Below are positions 27,001 to 42,000 of a stretch of 64,000 bases of DNA, piece after piece (position 1 is the first letter of the stretch; every line of letters begins with the position of its first letter). The notes beneath the pieces are model-generated. The model was not told the origin of the DNA, ran no database searches, and saw only the letters and a program-made list of their open reading frames with translations. A program made the position numbers and the translations under genes. Origin of the DNA: Pyrocephalus nanus (taxonomy: Eukaryota > Chordata > Aves > Passeriformes > Tyrannidae); the NCBI GenBank assembly GCA_038380795.1, contig CM076268.1, positions 30,637,501 to 30,701,500 of the forward strand, read 5' to 3'.

Positions 27001-30000
27001 CTCTCCAAATAGCGTGTCTATAGCTCTTTTATAAATTATCCATTGAGAGATATCTTGTCCATGAAGTAATTCCTTCACAGTCACAAGAATTTCATCCAAG
27101 AGATTAGGTGCTCCATCCTTCTACCACCAAAGTATTAACTGGGCAGGAATACAATCAAGCCACAAGACTTTTGCAGCAGAGTGGTATTTTGGCTGCCAGA
27201 TTTGTGTTTTTATGTTCAAACTGCTCAATTTTTTACAAGTGTGTGCTGTTACAAGGTCGTGGATATACACACATACACTGAAATGTGTTGTATGTGTCCA
27301 GTTTATGCATTCCATTATTTCAGTCATTGGAATATTTTTTCCCAAATAAGAATAGAATCAGCAAACTTACATGAGTGTACTTTGAACTTTGTGAACTCAG
27401 AAATAGGTTGACTGAGTTATTGAAATTAATGTATCACTTCAACATTTTTTCTTGTTTTATTTTAAATGATAAGCCTATAGCTTTTTTTTTTTTTTTTTTC
27501 CCATGCAAGACAGTATGACATGTTGTAGTTCAGATCACATTTTTACAGGTGAGCTCTAAACCCATGAGATTTATAATGGAAACAGGGACAAATGCTTAAC
27601 TACATTGGCACAAACTGTGCAGCAACTATAATGACACCTTCAGGTTTGGTGCAAGGTGACAGTTATCATCTTTTTATCTTGTCTCCTTGGGCAAACACAC
27701 ATCAACATAGCTCTTGACATTTTCTTTCAGGAAGCAGTGGAGCTGGGGAAATATGTCATTGTTAATCACCTTCAGATTCTCATATGACATCATAAAAGGG
27801 TCTATTCCAAATCTTACTTACACTAGCAAAATTTTTTTTTGTGTAATTGCTGAAAACACTGATACGGAATTTTTTAATTTTTCATAACAGATAGGAACAA
27901 AAAACCATTTTCTATAATATTGATTAAAGAAAGAAAACTACACTGTGTAAACATGGATGTATAATTTATGTGATTTGATGTAAAGAGCATTAAAAGGAGG
28001 AATTCCTTCCTTGATACAGCATTAAGGGTGCCAGGTTGAACAGAGTTCTGCTTAAAAATTAAGACATAAAATTCAGAAATGCCAAATAAAATTACTTGTA
28101 TTTTTGGGGATGTTATATATTATTTGTACCTGTAACATAGTGCATAAAGAATATCATAATACATTTGGAGGGGAAGGGAAAAAAGGCCTGATTTTTAGGT
28201 GCTGTAAATCTGTCTCATTTCCAAACCACTGGAATAAGTAAAAGAAAAAAGCCTGAAATGCTAGTTTCTTTCAGTGCAGTTGGAAAGATGTATGACTTAT
28301 TTCTTGTGTGTCTGTGATGTTCATAAAATATTTTTTTTGTATTTTTTTCAAATAGTCCCTGTTAAAATTTTGCCTAAGAATAGGTTGTATGTGAGGGGAC
28401 GTGTATTTCCATACATTGGGACAAGTAATTTCCAGATTAAGTCTGTTTAAACATAATTTCTCCATCCACTGAAACATGTCAGGAATTCTTTGGTGAAGTG
28501 CTGCAATAAAAACGCACTGCAAATGAAATGGCAAATATTGTAAGAGCCTAATTAATTGCCTGTGTGTTTTGGGTTTAGGGCAAGGCAGCCTGTAGCTGAT
28601 GGTGGCCAAACTTGCAGGTGCCAAGGCAAGAGGCATTGCTGGCCCATTGATGGCTCTCTTAAGAGAAGAGCCCATGTCCTGTCCCTAGGCAGAAAGCACA
28701 GGAACCACTTACAGATGTTCCCTGCAAATATTGCTCTACTTTTCACGGATACATCAGGCAGGAGTGCGATAGACTCTTGGAATCATCCTTCAGCCTGGAC
28801 TTGCTATGAAATCACAGAGCTGTGTTTTAAATTATATCCCCAAAATGACGTGACAGAAGCCAGAAGTTCTATATCATGATTTTAAGAGGAGAAGTAATTG
28901 TAACAGATGGACTGTGACAAACGAAACCTTTGATTAAACAAATGCCATATCATTGATCATTAGAGAAGGAAACAAGGAAAATTATTTCAAACACGTGAAA
29001 AGGAAAGCCATACATGTTTTAAGGAAGATAAATATTTTGGGCCATTGAGAAAGTCTATTTAAAGTTACTTTTGTTGTAATACACAAAACTGCTGTGTGTC
29101 AATCTCATTTTTTAGTTTGTCTTTGAGGAAATACTAAGCTGATTTTGCTAAGTGACCTTGAGAGAATAAATGCTTCCATTCTTTATTGTTTTGGTTTTCC
29201 AAGATCAAACTTGCTCCCTGGACTGGCAGCCCATCCCAGAACCTGAAAGTTGATTTGGCTTTGTTTCCCTCTTGTCTGCTATTGCTGATATTAAAGGCAT
29301 AAGTATCCTGGTGATAAGTGTTTCAGGAATTACTTTTTTCAGAGCAGAACTTTGTCTTCTCAGAGTTCAATTCCATAAGGACTAGGACGATGTATTTTTA
29401 AGTATCATACTGAATTTTCTACAGCCATCTGATAGTATATCCTGCAAACTAAATATGCTGCATGTTGTACCTGAAGTTAAACAACGGTCTATTTTTAGAA
29501 TTTGGAGTATTACCATGCTGGAGGATAACCCTTAGTTTAACAAAATTTGTAATGTTTTTATCTTTCCAAAAATTTACAACTGTAATAGTCCATATTCTTT
29601 TGTTTTTCAGCTTATTTAAATTTTATAGAGTGTATGAACTCCTCTTCCACGGTCCTAGAGGACTTGAGTTAAGTGATGAGGTGAGTCATTTATATAGATG
29701 GAACTCATTATGCAGAGTTATTTAACGAGTGCACCCTGGCATATGTTTTATATTGCTCAAAGCAACTTCATGTCAACATTGCTACGTTACTAACGTAAAA
29801 TGGCTGATTAAAGAACACAAGTTAGATGTTTTGATCCTCGTATTCAAAATTAATTTTGGATTTCAAAAAAGTGTAAATACAGTGCTTGGTTAAGCTGTTA
29901 GTTGTGTTAAATCAGGAACACTTTTGTGTATGTATTTGTAGGTTGATGCATGTAATTTGAATTAGCAACGCATGAGTCTGGCTCTATTTTAAAACCAGCA

Positions 30001-33000
30001 GTCAAAATCAGAAAAGGTTGTGTACCAAGTCCAGTCTGACCACAGCCCTAGTATTTATGTATGCATATGTATGTACAGAGTTTTGTTTCTGCTGTAGCCA
30101 CAACAGTTAATTTTACTGACTGTAAAGAAACAAGCAAGCTAGAAATTGTGCATTTTGGAAGCAGTCGGTTAATGGCAGTGAGGTGGCTTGACTGTAAACT
30201 TTGTCATGCATTCTAACTTGCAGGTGAAAAAATACATAAGAAAATGTGTCGATGCAGGATGTGGCCTTTAATCAAATGGACAGATTCAATCAATGAAATA
30301 AAACCTCTCTTTAGCCTCACTGTGCCTTCTGAGGATATATGTTACAATACATTGAAAAAGAGTTACATTTTAAATTTGTATTAGGAGACAACTGGTTGCT
30401 CAGAGAGACACAGTGGTAAAATTTTTTTGATGGCACTTATATTTTAGCTTATCAGTACACAGTGAAGTTAAAATTAATGCACTGGAAAATTTTCTTTAAA
30501 CTTTGAGCTGGTGGTTGGACTCTGTAAATGATGTGGGATAATTTCTTTCTGTGTTGCTTTTAAATATTATAAAAAAAGGACTTTTCTTGACGTGGATGCA
30601 AATATTTGGAATTTATTCTGATAATTTCTAAGGTGGGCTAAAATTCCAATTATGATGCAGTCGGTGACTAAACTGTCAATACATAGGTAGAGCAGGATTT
30701 AAGAATTACTATATTAGAGTGGGTGTTTTATATTAGCTAATTGGATCAATGGGTGATTAGCACTTCCTAATTGGTAAAATTGATTTTAATGAGGCTTTGA
30801 TTAAGTGATAGTTGTGTAAATTTGGGTAACGTATCATATCAGTTTCAGACTAGTGTAAAAGAAACGTCTGTGTTTTCTTAAAACCCGTTTGTGGTGGGTG
30901 AGATCAGCACGGGCTGTCCCAGCCGTGGAAGGATGGTTACCCTTCCCAGGTGCTGAGGAGCACCATCTCTGCTGAGGGTACCACCTCCTCCAGGGAATAG
31001 CAGAAATGGATTGCTGGGAATGACTTGGATGAGAGAGAATCCATCAAAGCAACAAGTGCCATCTACAGTTATAACTGTCACGAAAACCTGCAGGACAGTT
31101 TTTAGCCATAACTCCTTTACAGCCATTTCTTACCTATGGCACCACTTCAGTTTAATACATTTTGTATTCTGAGTTACATGGCAGAGAGCTTTTAATTTGT
31201 CCAACCACACTCCAACACCCAAGAAAATCAATAGTTATATTCTGTTAGAGTCTATTTTGATAGGGTGATGCATTGTTCTTCAATAAGTAACAGTTTAAGG
31301 CATTGAAGCTGCACATACAAATTTATGGCACTATTTGTGCTTGCTTTATATATTAAAGTGTGATGAGAGGTGAATCCAGCATAGACTTCAAGCTCTTTTA
31401 CTACAACTCTGTTATATTTAGAAATGCTTCTGCATAAAGGAGAGCATTTCTTCTGTATTTCCAGTCCCTTAGAGGAGCAGCTCAGACCCCGAGGAGCTGG
31501 TGAGACTGCCATGGTTTGGTGTGTGTCCCTGTGGCAGGAGCACACGTGGAGTTGCCAGCTCTGCAGTGGATCTGCTCAGGGAACAGGAGATCCACTGGGA
31601 TAGCTGTGTGCTGAAATTAGACAGTAAATCTGTGCTGAATCTAGGCTGACTGCAGTCCTGCCATGTAGACCAGTGTGTTACAAAAAAAAAAAAGGCCACT
31701 CCAGACACAGCACAGCCCACAGCTGGATGTGATCCTGATTCTAAGTTGAGAACAATTAATGTCTAAAAAGTTTTCTTTTAGCTCCAGCAATAAAAGCCTG
31801 TTCTTTTGGAACAGGGCACTGTAAATTGTAATGGCCAGATTTGCCCAAATAACAAGAACCACGGTGTTCCAAGAGCTTAATTATAGTATTATCTCCTTTT
31901 ACAAATGAACACTTTGAGACAAGTCAGTGAAATGATTTGCTTCAGCAGAATTGATTTGCTTCCACTGAAATGGCTTTAGCTCAGTGAGATGTGTGCCGAA
32001 AGAATTACCTACTGAATAAAAGCCCAACAGCCTAACGAGGAGAGCTGCTCCCTTAAAAGAGATGCAGCTACAACAAATAAAAGCCATACTCAGTGTTTTA
32101 ATGGATATCCTTTCAGAGAAACCGCAGTGTGTGTTTTCCAGAGAAATCTTATAGCGATGGGCTGTAAACTCATTGGAGTTTTTTTTTTCTCTAGCACAGG
32201 CAATTATACAGTGTTCTCAATCAGGTTTCCTTTTTGATCTTTCACTGCAGTTATTTCCAAATGACCCTGTCATTTCCTGTGTAGAATAAAATCAGACAAG
32301 AAAAGGGAAATGACTCAAAAGTCAGATTATGCATACAATATCTGTGCCAGTGCCACTTAACAAAATTTAAGTTATTTAAATGTAGCACATAATTATTGAA
32401 GCTTCACAGTCTGATTAATATTCTGCATTTGATGCAGCTAGCATAATGGAGCCACCTTTGTAAAATACAGACAGTGTTAAAGTCTTTAAAAAAGTAACAA
32501 CTGCCTAGCTAATTTAAATATATTTTTTTCTTGCATTGGCTAAAGCCTTCAAACCCCAAACTGCCTGAGGTGATCATATTGCCTAGGAAAAAAAAAGGTT
32601 AAAACAGAAAGACATGAATGCTTGGTTAGATGATAAAACACACATCACACTTCTAACCTACTTTGACAGTATTTAAAATTTAAAACTTGCCTTTCCAGTT
32701 ATCAAATCCCTTACTTCTTCGTTCCAGATCTACAAAGACCTATATATTATGTATGCATGAATACCTGTTAGAAAACATGACGGTACAAGGAACTGCTGAG
32801 AAGTGTTAAGATTGCCAAGTAAATTCATTGCTTTTTTTTCCTGTTACTATTATGAGCAGTTCCCCCTATTTAGAATGATTACAGAAGAAGCTGTGCTTTA
32901 GCTGTTCCGTGGCTGTGATCCAAAATAAAATGCATGTAGTGCTAACATACTAGGGTTCTTCAGGAATATTGTTGTTAAAGATACTGTTTTTTTCCTTTTG

Positions 33001-36000
33001 ACTGTTCTGGAGGTTTTGCTCTCTAGCTGTGATTTAGTGCACCTATATTAGCCTGCAATTTCAAGGAAAGCAAAAGGACTACAGACTAAATCTTGATGTG
33101 CAGGGATTCAGTGGAGCAATTCCTATTAACACATGTCAGATCTTATAACAAAGGTTTAAATTGTTAATACATGAATTGCGTAGAAGTTTTTATTCTTTTC
33201 TATTTCTATGTTCAGTTAATTTATTTTGCTCTGATAGGATGATATATTACAGCCCATCTTGCAATTTTTTTTCTCGCATTTACAAATTGTACCTTATACT
33301 GCAGTTCATGTTTTTTGCTGCTCTCTGTTGTGTATTTTTGGATGGAATGAGGCTGAGGTCTTTTGGGATTATGTCTGCTTTGAAACATTTCCTAATAAAA
33401 ATAATGTGGTTGGTAAATCTAGTTTTATTCCTAGTTGCTTTAGCCAGCCTGATGGAGTAATCTGCTATTTTATGGCCCAGATGACTAGCTAAGTTTGACT
33501 TCTTGAAATAGTAGTGTACAATGTAATTTTCTTTAGAGATGTCATAGTGGGTCAGGTTGCAATAAAAATATCGAAGATTAAGTTTAATGGCAGTGCAGAT
33601 TCAGTAGTATAGCAGTCACTAGATATCATCCTCTGTACTTAGAGTTCCAAAACAGTTTCCATTAATGCCTTCCTTCCATGTACTCCTTACTTTCTGAAAC
33701 GTTAAGCTTTTGGACTATGTCTGGTCGTTATCCAATTGTGGGTTGGGCTTTTTTTTGGAGTTTTTGAAGTTTGAACAAAATCCCTTCTGTGTTTGAATTT
33801 AAGAGGGCGAATAGGAAGAATATCCTATTTGAAAGCTAATAAAATTGTGGTTTTGGTTTTTTTTCTTATGGCAAAAGACCTGAAGTCTGGGACTTGACTT
33901 TGATATGTAATCCTCATTAGGTGTTGCATATTTAGATTAACTAGTTAATCAATCATTGTTTAAACAAATTTGCTCAATGATTTCTTGAGAACTGCATTTT
34001 AAAGATCTATGAAAACAGAACATTTCTACAAGCATATCAGTTCACACTAGAGAGACTCATTCCCCAGCTAATGGAGTGCTTTTCAAAGCCTGGGAGTTTC
34101 AGATATTTGTAATGCTTAAAAACCAGTGAGTTGATTTTTTGTAGCTTTGTTTTGTAAATATCACCATGGCAAAGGCACTAAGAGGAGCATAGGACTGGAA
34201 GGGATGTCTTCAATTGTCAGCTCTACTGCCTCTTTCTCATAGGGAAACACACATAATTCTCTTGAGAAACTTGTCGAACTCCAGTTTTAAAAGTTAACTT
34301 TTTTTTGTCTTTGCTCTTCCCCTTAGAAAGCTGCCCTGGTGCCTGGTTTCTGTAATGGTTATAAAACTTCAGTTTCTAGTCTGAGTATATTCATAACAAG
34401 CTTCTGTGCATTTGTCCTTGTGCCAATTTGTGCCAGCATTGACCTTTAGCTCTCATTCCGTCCCCAGTGTTTATTTTTCTGGTGTATAAAGAGACAGCAA
34501 TCTTATTGTCAGCCTTCATTTAGCTAGACTAGAAAAGCCAGCCTTCTCTAATCTTTGCTTTCAAGGTAGACTTTTGATATGTGTATTCTTACAAAGGTAC
34601 CAGCCTCTAGTCATCCTGTTGGCCTTTTTCTATAATTGTTCCGCTTTAAATCAACTTTGTTTGAATGTAAGTGACCAAACTGACATAATATTGTTGCTGA
34701 GATAAAAGCAAGGCCTTGTAAAATATCAATAGTGCTTTCTTTTCCTCTGCTGGGAATAGCCTACATGATAGGTCCTAGAAGCACATTTTATACCTCTATC
34801 ATGTGGCTGCCTCCTCGTACATCTGCTCTTCTGGTTCTCCTTTATTACTGCATTTTCCAGCGGAGGTACTCCCAGTGCACAGTAGGTTTTAAAAACATTA
34901 TGTCCCCACAATGTCACCTCCCAATTTGTCATTGAATACAAGAGTGAATAGTCTTCAAGGCCATTCAGTCCCATCTGTATGATATTCCTGCCTGCTCATG
35001 AATTGATCATGTCTCTCACATGGCTTTTGTCTAGAAAATTAGTTATTTAATAAACTATGAAATTAGTCTGGCATCATGTATCTTTGATAAACTGATGTTG
35101 TGTTACCTTCCATTTCTCTTTCATTTCCATGCTCTTATTTATTTTTTCCTTCAAAACAAGTTCCTCAAACCTTTACTGCTATGAAGATCAAAACTACAGT
35201 TTCAGGAGTAGGTTCATTATTTTATGATTATGAATGTTTAAAACTAGCAAACTGGTACTTGGTCTTTTGATGTCTTGAGGGGAAATTTTTGATGTCCATT
35301 ACAGAAGTGTGTCGTACCCAAGACAGGATTACTGAAGCAAGCAGCTGCAGAGCCAGTGGGTTTTGTGACAAAAATCACGGATATCAGGATCCTTTGATCT
35401 TGAAGCTTGCTATGGCTATAACCAGAGAGGTCTTGAAGGACTTGTGATTAGTCTGAATGAAAAGTGGAGTCTGTTGGAATTGTATGCAAGTATTGCTTTA
35501 AATGTTTAAGCATAATTTGCGCAGTAGAAACTACCTTTGTTTTTCAGAGATTGTTGTTGTTGTTATACTCATTTGCCAGCAGGGGAAATACACTGACCTT
35601 TAGCAGTCACATTGCCATGTAGGTCACATGCTGATGGTCTGCTACAGCAATTCTAATGTTCCTGAGTTTTGGTAGCTGAACTGCATTGCCCTGAAAGCCT
35701 GTCAGAGCTCCAGGGAGCGGGTGGAATTCTTAAGCCAGTGCTGAGTACTTTTACAATGCTTTAGAGAATGATTAATGAAATATTTTTTAAATCATTTTCT
35801 TAGGAAACATCAAATACAAAACAAAACCTGCTCTTTAACTCAGTAACACGCGTGAAGTCACGAAAGAAGAGAATTCAGGCAGGAAAACTGCCAAATTGCT
35901 GACATAGGCTGTGCCTTCAGTTTACTGAGCACGATGGTTTTGACTCAGCCAGCCTTTAAACAAGCGCCTCTTTTTACGAAATTGGGAACTTTAATTTCAA

Positions 36001-39000
36001 TGGACCTATTCACTATACACAGAGTTAAACTGAGAATTGACTGGGGTCACATTGTTCAGCACCCTGGAGGATGAAAAGCTAAAGGCACTAGAGGAAAAAA
36101 AAGTAAATTTGAAGCTCATCATAACTTTTTAGTTCAGTTTTACAGTTGACAAAGCATCACATTTTTCGACTGTATCATGTTAAGTAAGAGAGAGGAAAAA
36201 AACCTTGAATTTTTGGCATGAAAACATTTCTGGCACTGTGCAGGAATTAATATATACACAGATGTGCTCTATGAGTTTTTTCGTTATTTATTTAGAAAGT
36301 GGCTTGATTTCTGTATGCGTGTGTTTGGATGTATGTAAACATACGTAGTTTTGATAACGGCCCTAATGACTTGTTTATTTGCTGGAATGCAGGTCAACTA
36401 GGAACTGTAGGCTTTGACTGGAGGGACAGTCAGTATGTTAATGACAGCATGTTTCTGCTCTTCATCAGAATATTCTATGATCCAAATGATTAAGTGCTAT
36501 ATCAGAAGACTAGAGCACATATTTAAAAATAGTTATCAATCAAGATGTAAATTTTAATAGAAGCCATTGAGATTGGCAGAAATTACTTGGATGAATTTTA
36601 AACTGGTTAAGCAAAGTAACTGAAGGCAGACTATTAGGGTATGAATTTTGTTTTACTTGTCTTGTATTCCTGAATAGCTCACTCTGTTGATGCCCTTTGG
36701 GAGCTCTACTTGTTTTACTTGACCAGCATAAAACAAAGTACTTGGAGCTGAGCAAAGATGACTAATTTTGTTTCATAGAAGATTCTAAGATTTTTGCAGT
36801 TTGACTTAATTCCAGTTTAAAACAGAAAAATAAACACTTTTAACAGAATTGCTGTTCTTAGATGTCTGTGTTTAAACTCCCTGACACCAAAGCAGTGCTC
36901 TTGAAGACCTTTTCAGAGCCCAGGCTCCATCCTGGTGCCAGAGTGTAGTTGGCTCTGCAGGAGCAAGGCCCACATGATTCTGGGGTCTGTGCTGTGACCC
37001 CAGCTTTCCATAAGGCAGGTTGGGGAGCCAGAAATCTAGAAAACAGGTTCTAGGTCAGCCAACATGGCAAGCTGTTGAAAGAGCTTTTTGTACATAGGCT
37101 GGTGAGAGCCAGGTAGGCTGCTGCTGGAATGTTAGCAGGAAGTTATTTACATCCTCACTTTTAGGTAGTTCAAAGAACATTTGAGAGGAATCTGCCAAAA
37201 AAACCCAAACCCAAAAAAAACTCCCAAACAAACCAAAAAAACCCAAAACAACAAAACAAAAAACCAAAACTTAAACAAAAAAAAAACACAAAACCCAACA
37301 AAACAAACAACAAAACAAACCAAAACAAAACAAAAAACCCCACCAAAAATCCCCCAGAAACCCAAAAAAGCAAAACTAAAAAACCCCAACCAACCAAATA
37401 ACCAAAAAAACAACAAAAACAAAGGGACACATTTTATTTTGAACCGATACTGTTTTCGGTGTTAAACTCTACCATGTTAAATAGAAGGGATCAAGGAGTT
37501 ATTCAAGAAGGTGCCTCATTCCAGTATATTTTGCTAGTTCAGATTTAGATGCCTTTTTTTAAAGTTGTTTGCCAGCAGGTACCATTTTGGTACCATTTTG
37601 GTACCTGCTGGTCCAGTGGGACTTACTGGTTTTCCAGAGCAATTGCCCTATTTTCAGAATTTCCAGCATAATTTTTGTTCCGCGGCAAACGTGAACTTGT
37701 GGTATAATGAACAACTACTTTTGTACCCCCTACCTTTTTTCTGCAGCTTTTCATAATTTTGAAGATTAAATTGTATTCATAAAGGTATCTGTGGAATGGG
37801 CAAGTGATGTGATATTTCATGGGAATGTATCCCCATGGGTGAATAGTTATGTATCAAATTCATACATCTTGTGACCTTATGTTATGAATAACATGTTGAC
37901 CTTATTCATATAAATAAACAGCATGACATTTCTTTACTATGGTGATTTATAATCAGTATACATTTTAATAAATTTTTATCCATTTAGTTGATGTTATGAG
38001 GACAAATGTAATCCAAGTCTAAATAACAGACAAGTTTTGCAATCCTTTAAAGTTCCTTTTTAAAATGCACCAGAAAGTTTGCATGTCTTCTAACTTCACC
38101 TTGAATTTTACAGCTTGTCATAAGATACAACATAAAGTATTTCTACTGAACATTGAATCTGATGTATTTGAATTTTTAATTCATAAAAGTTATTTTGATT
38201 TCCTATAAATATGCTAAGCTCAGCAAAATGTGGTGTTACTCTTTAGAAAGCTGAGTTTTATAGGATGTCTGGTTGGTATGTGAGGTAACTTACATTGCTA
38301 CTTAGGCTTACATTTAATAAACCTTAGCTAGGAAAATTGTTTAAATTTCAAAGAAAAGATAATAAATAAAATGAGGGCATAGAATATTAATGTGAACTGT
38401 GCCTTTATTTTGTTAAAGCATTCAAAGTTAAATAGTGGTGGTCTGTTAACAATCTAGGGCTATTTGGCAAGTTTCTAAACTTACTCAATAATCAAAACAT
38501 AAAAGGACAATGGAAACTTTTCACAATAAAAGAAAAAGGAGTTGAGTACAGAAACCAAACAAATTATTCTCTGCTTTTTCTTGGTAAGGAGGTGAACTTT
38601 ATAGGAAGGGCAGCAAGCTCTAAGTTAGGGTTGCCTTTTCCTGTCTTTGTTATAAATTACATCTGTCTGTGAAGAATCCTCTCCAGTTATTTCGTGCTTC
38701 ATGGCTACGGGGGAGGTGTGCGTGTCTATCTGGAATGGGGCAGAGAGAGACAAACTGTGGGGGAGCCTTCTTCTCATTTTACTGGTTTGTTTTTCACTTA
38801 GGAAATGGCAATTCTAAGCATTAATTTGCCTTGCTTACTAAATATACAGATGGATAAAATTCCGAAGATCCCAGCTGTGTAAATAGAATATTAACAAAAC
38901 AACTGTTTTCTTCAGCATTTGTAATATTTGTTCTTTGCAGCTTGCTAGACTTTTGAAAGACTTTGACATCATTGAGGTTCAATGTAATAATTCAAAATGT

Positions 39001-42000
39001 GTTTATTAATGGCTTGAATGAGGAAAACATTTGACAAAGGGATGGACTTCATCCAAAACATAATGCTTGATTCTTTCATGGGAGTCTGAATACACTGCAG
39101 CAGTATTGTAAGGCACCAGAAATATGGGAAGGAGCTGCCAAATGGTACTGGAAGGAGAGCCATATACATACTGGGGTGCAGTGTGCTCTCCATCTACCTG
39201 GTGAGCACCCAAAGAGAATAAGCTGAGATAGCCCATGTATGACTGGACAGACAGGAGAGAAATGGGCCAGAACCAAGTTCCTATACTATTTATTTGAAGC
39301 TAAGACTTCATTATGTATTTGCAGCATTGCACTCAGAAGAACAACATTGAATAGGTAGAATATACTGTGTCTCCCTGGGGAGAAAAAATGGCAGCTGGAG
39401 CTTTTTGGTGTGTTTCATGGTTAAGACTTTTATCTGAAGTATTTTATGGCTTGGCTTCCCATTTGTACTGTTGAAAATTTGGTAGTGAACTCATCCTGAA
39501 ACTCCTCTTGACCTAATTAAAGCAGAGAAAAGGAATACTTAATTATTTATACTTAATGTTTGCTTTTTCATACTTATGAGAGTGGGCAGGCTCTTTGGCT
39601 GACTTTAAGACACTAAGGTGGTGAGAGTTTGTCTTTTTTTTTTTTTTTTTCCCAAGTTGATTTCATCCTCCCATTTTGTGCTTGTCTCAGACTGCAAAGC
39701 CTTTGCCAGAGCCTGTGTGGGTTCTGCAGACTTACACTGACAATGATGCTGAGACGGGGATAAAACACAAATAAACCCAGATGTTTTCAGCTGAAATACG
39801 TCAACTTTCTGCTCTCCACTTTTATGAGAAGTGGTCCTTCTGACATTTTTGGTTGGTTCTACAAGAATCCAACAACATTATAAAAACATACTGCAGAAAA
39901 TATTCTTACTACTCCCACAGCACAGAACATTCTGCATGAATTACAGGCTAATACACCTATTACTATTTTCTTAGTGTTAGAATTCACGTGCTTGGTAAAA
40001 GTTTTATTGTCTCTGTTCAATTGAAATAACACTACGCAAGGAACAATATCTCCTGTGCTCAGTAGTTTATTTTGACTGTGCATATCACATTTGGCTTAGG
40101 AACGCAGTCTAAGGAAATGGCATAGATTCTAAGAGATAAAGATGAATGTTGTGTGCTTCATTTATAGGAAGGCTTTCCAAATATGGTCTCAGAGTTGTGA
40201 TAACATCCTGTGCTTGAGAAGTCTTGAATTTCGGATTAATCAAGGCTGTGGACATGTTTCAGGCACTAACAGGCTGGAATTCGGATCTACCTCTTTAGAT
40301 TTACTGAATGTTGTGTGTTGTGAATACATTGCAATTATTGACAATGTGTGTGGTACTCTGGTTTAATAAAATAGAGGAGGGCTAGGGATGTTCCTTGGAG
40401 ATTATTCTGCTTTGAATATCTGCCTCACATTCTCTCAGTTTTTCTTAGCATTCATTTCGTATTCATGACACCCGCTTATCATTTTTGTCTCTGTCTGTTA
40501 TACATTTAGGATCTTACTGATTTTCTTTTGTTCTAAGGAAGGTACTGTGCAAGCTTTTTGTATTCCTCAGGAGTTAGGATGTGGTTGAAGATTTACATTT
40601 GGAGAAATGTTCAACTTCCTGTCATGATCTTATTTCCAATGAAGTATTGAAAGGTTTTGCCCTTGCTTCGGCTTGTCATGGTAAGACTATTTTCAAATGT
40701 TAGCATTACTGTTGTCCAGGCAGGTCTAGATTAAAAGAAAGTGAGGGCTGGAGTCCAAGTTGCTGACTTTTCTCTTTATGGTTTTTTTTTTTGTTTTTTT
40801 TGTGTTTTTTTTTTTTTTTTTGGTTTAGGTTTTGGTTTGCTTTTGTTTTAAATAATCCTACTGGTGGTCCATTGTGGTGCCCTCTGAGGCCTGCAGAGTC
40901 ACAATGGCCCCTGGGCACCTGAGGTACCACAGTGTCACATAGCCCTGGCACTTCCTTGGAAACACACACATGCCCTTGAGTGTCTTGGCACTGTGTGCAT
41001 ACTGCTATGGAACTGTGTGCTGAACCACCCATTGCTGTTTAATAATCATGTTTTGTTTGAGAAATCAAGCAGTTGTCAAGGGGGAAGTAAGGAGCCAAAT
41101 GTTACTCATTTTGCCGTGATTTTATCTTTTGTCCCTCCTTCTTGCTTGCAAATACAGCTCCCTGAATTACTGACTGTAAAATTAATATCATTTTCTTTGC
41201 AACCCTGGCACAGCCAAACACAATAGGAGAAGGTAAAGACGGGATTTCAGTCTTATCTCTGTGTGTTTCCGAACTACTGCTGGTTTGACTTCAGTTCCTA
41301 CTCTTGTTATTCTTACTGGTTTTATTGCAGGATATTTAATTGTCTCTTTGTTCTGATCAATCCTCAGTTAAATGGATAAATAATAAAAGAAAGAGGGTAC
41401 ATAATCAAATTACCAGGAATAATTGATCATTCCAAGCATTACTGGAACTTTGTAGTGAGAAAGAACAGGGCTTTGGTATCAGAGTCAAAAAGGCCAAGCA
41501 TTTAAAACTGACAACACAAACACATTGCTACATTGGCACGTCTCTGTGAATTTAAATTACAAATTATTGTGTATAATCAGAATCAGAGCAACTGAAAACT
41601 CATACAGCATGGATAGACTTTATTAATTTTGGATACAAATGACAGGCATTAGACAAGCTTAGAAATCTGACAGACCAGGAGAATCTTAATATTTGACAAG
41701 TGCAAGATAAAATGAGAATTTGTCTTGTGGATTGCTGGGGTTTTTTTCTCTCATAGCAGCAGGAACATTGCAGAAACTATTAAGCAGCAAACCATATGCA
41801 TTAGCATAAAATGTAGGAATCTGCAGTAAGGGATCTTGTTTAGGTAACAGGAAAGTTTAAAAACATCAGCAGGACGTGGTGTATTGCACAGGGGACTGTG
41901 GGTTGCTCTGGGAACTGGGAATTAGGCACTAAAGTTTTTCAGAGGTCAGCTGCCATTTTCATGCATTTACCACTTTGCAGACCATAATATGAATTGTTCT

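Noticed and set aside
28271..28675. 134-codon minus-strand frame
   Set aside because: No recognisable domain, no splice partners, unremarkable composition; expected by chance in 64 kb.
37147..37465. Phe/Leu/Gly-rich minus-strand and Lys/Asn-rich plus-strand frames
   Set aside because: Artefacts of the A/C-only tract, which contains no stop codons in several frames.
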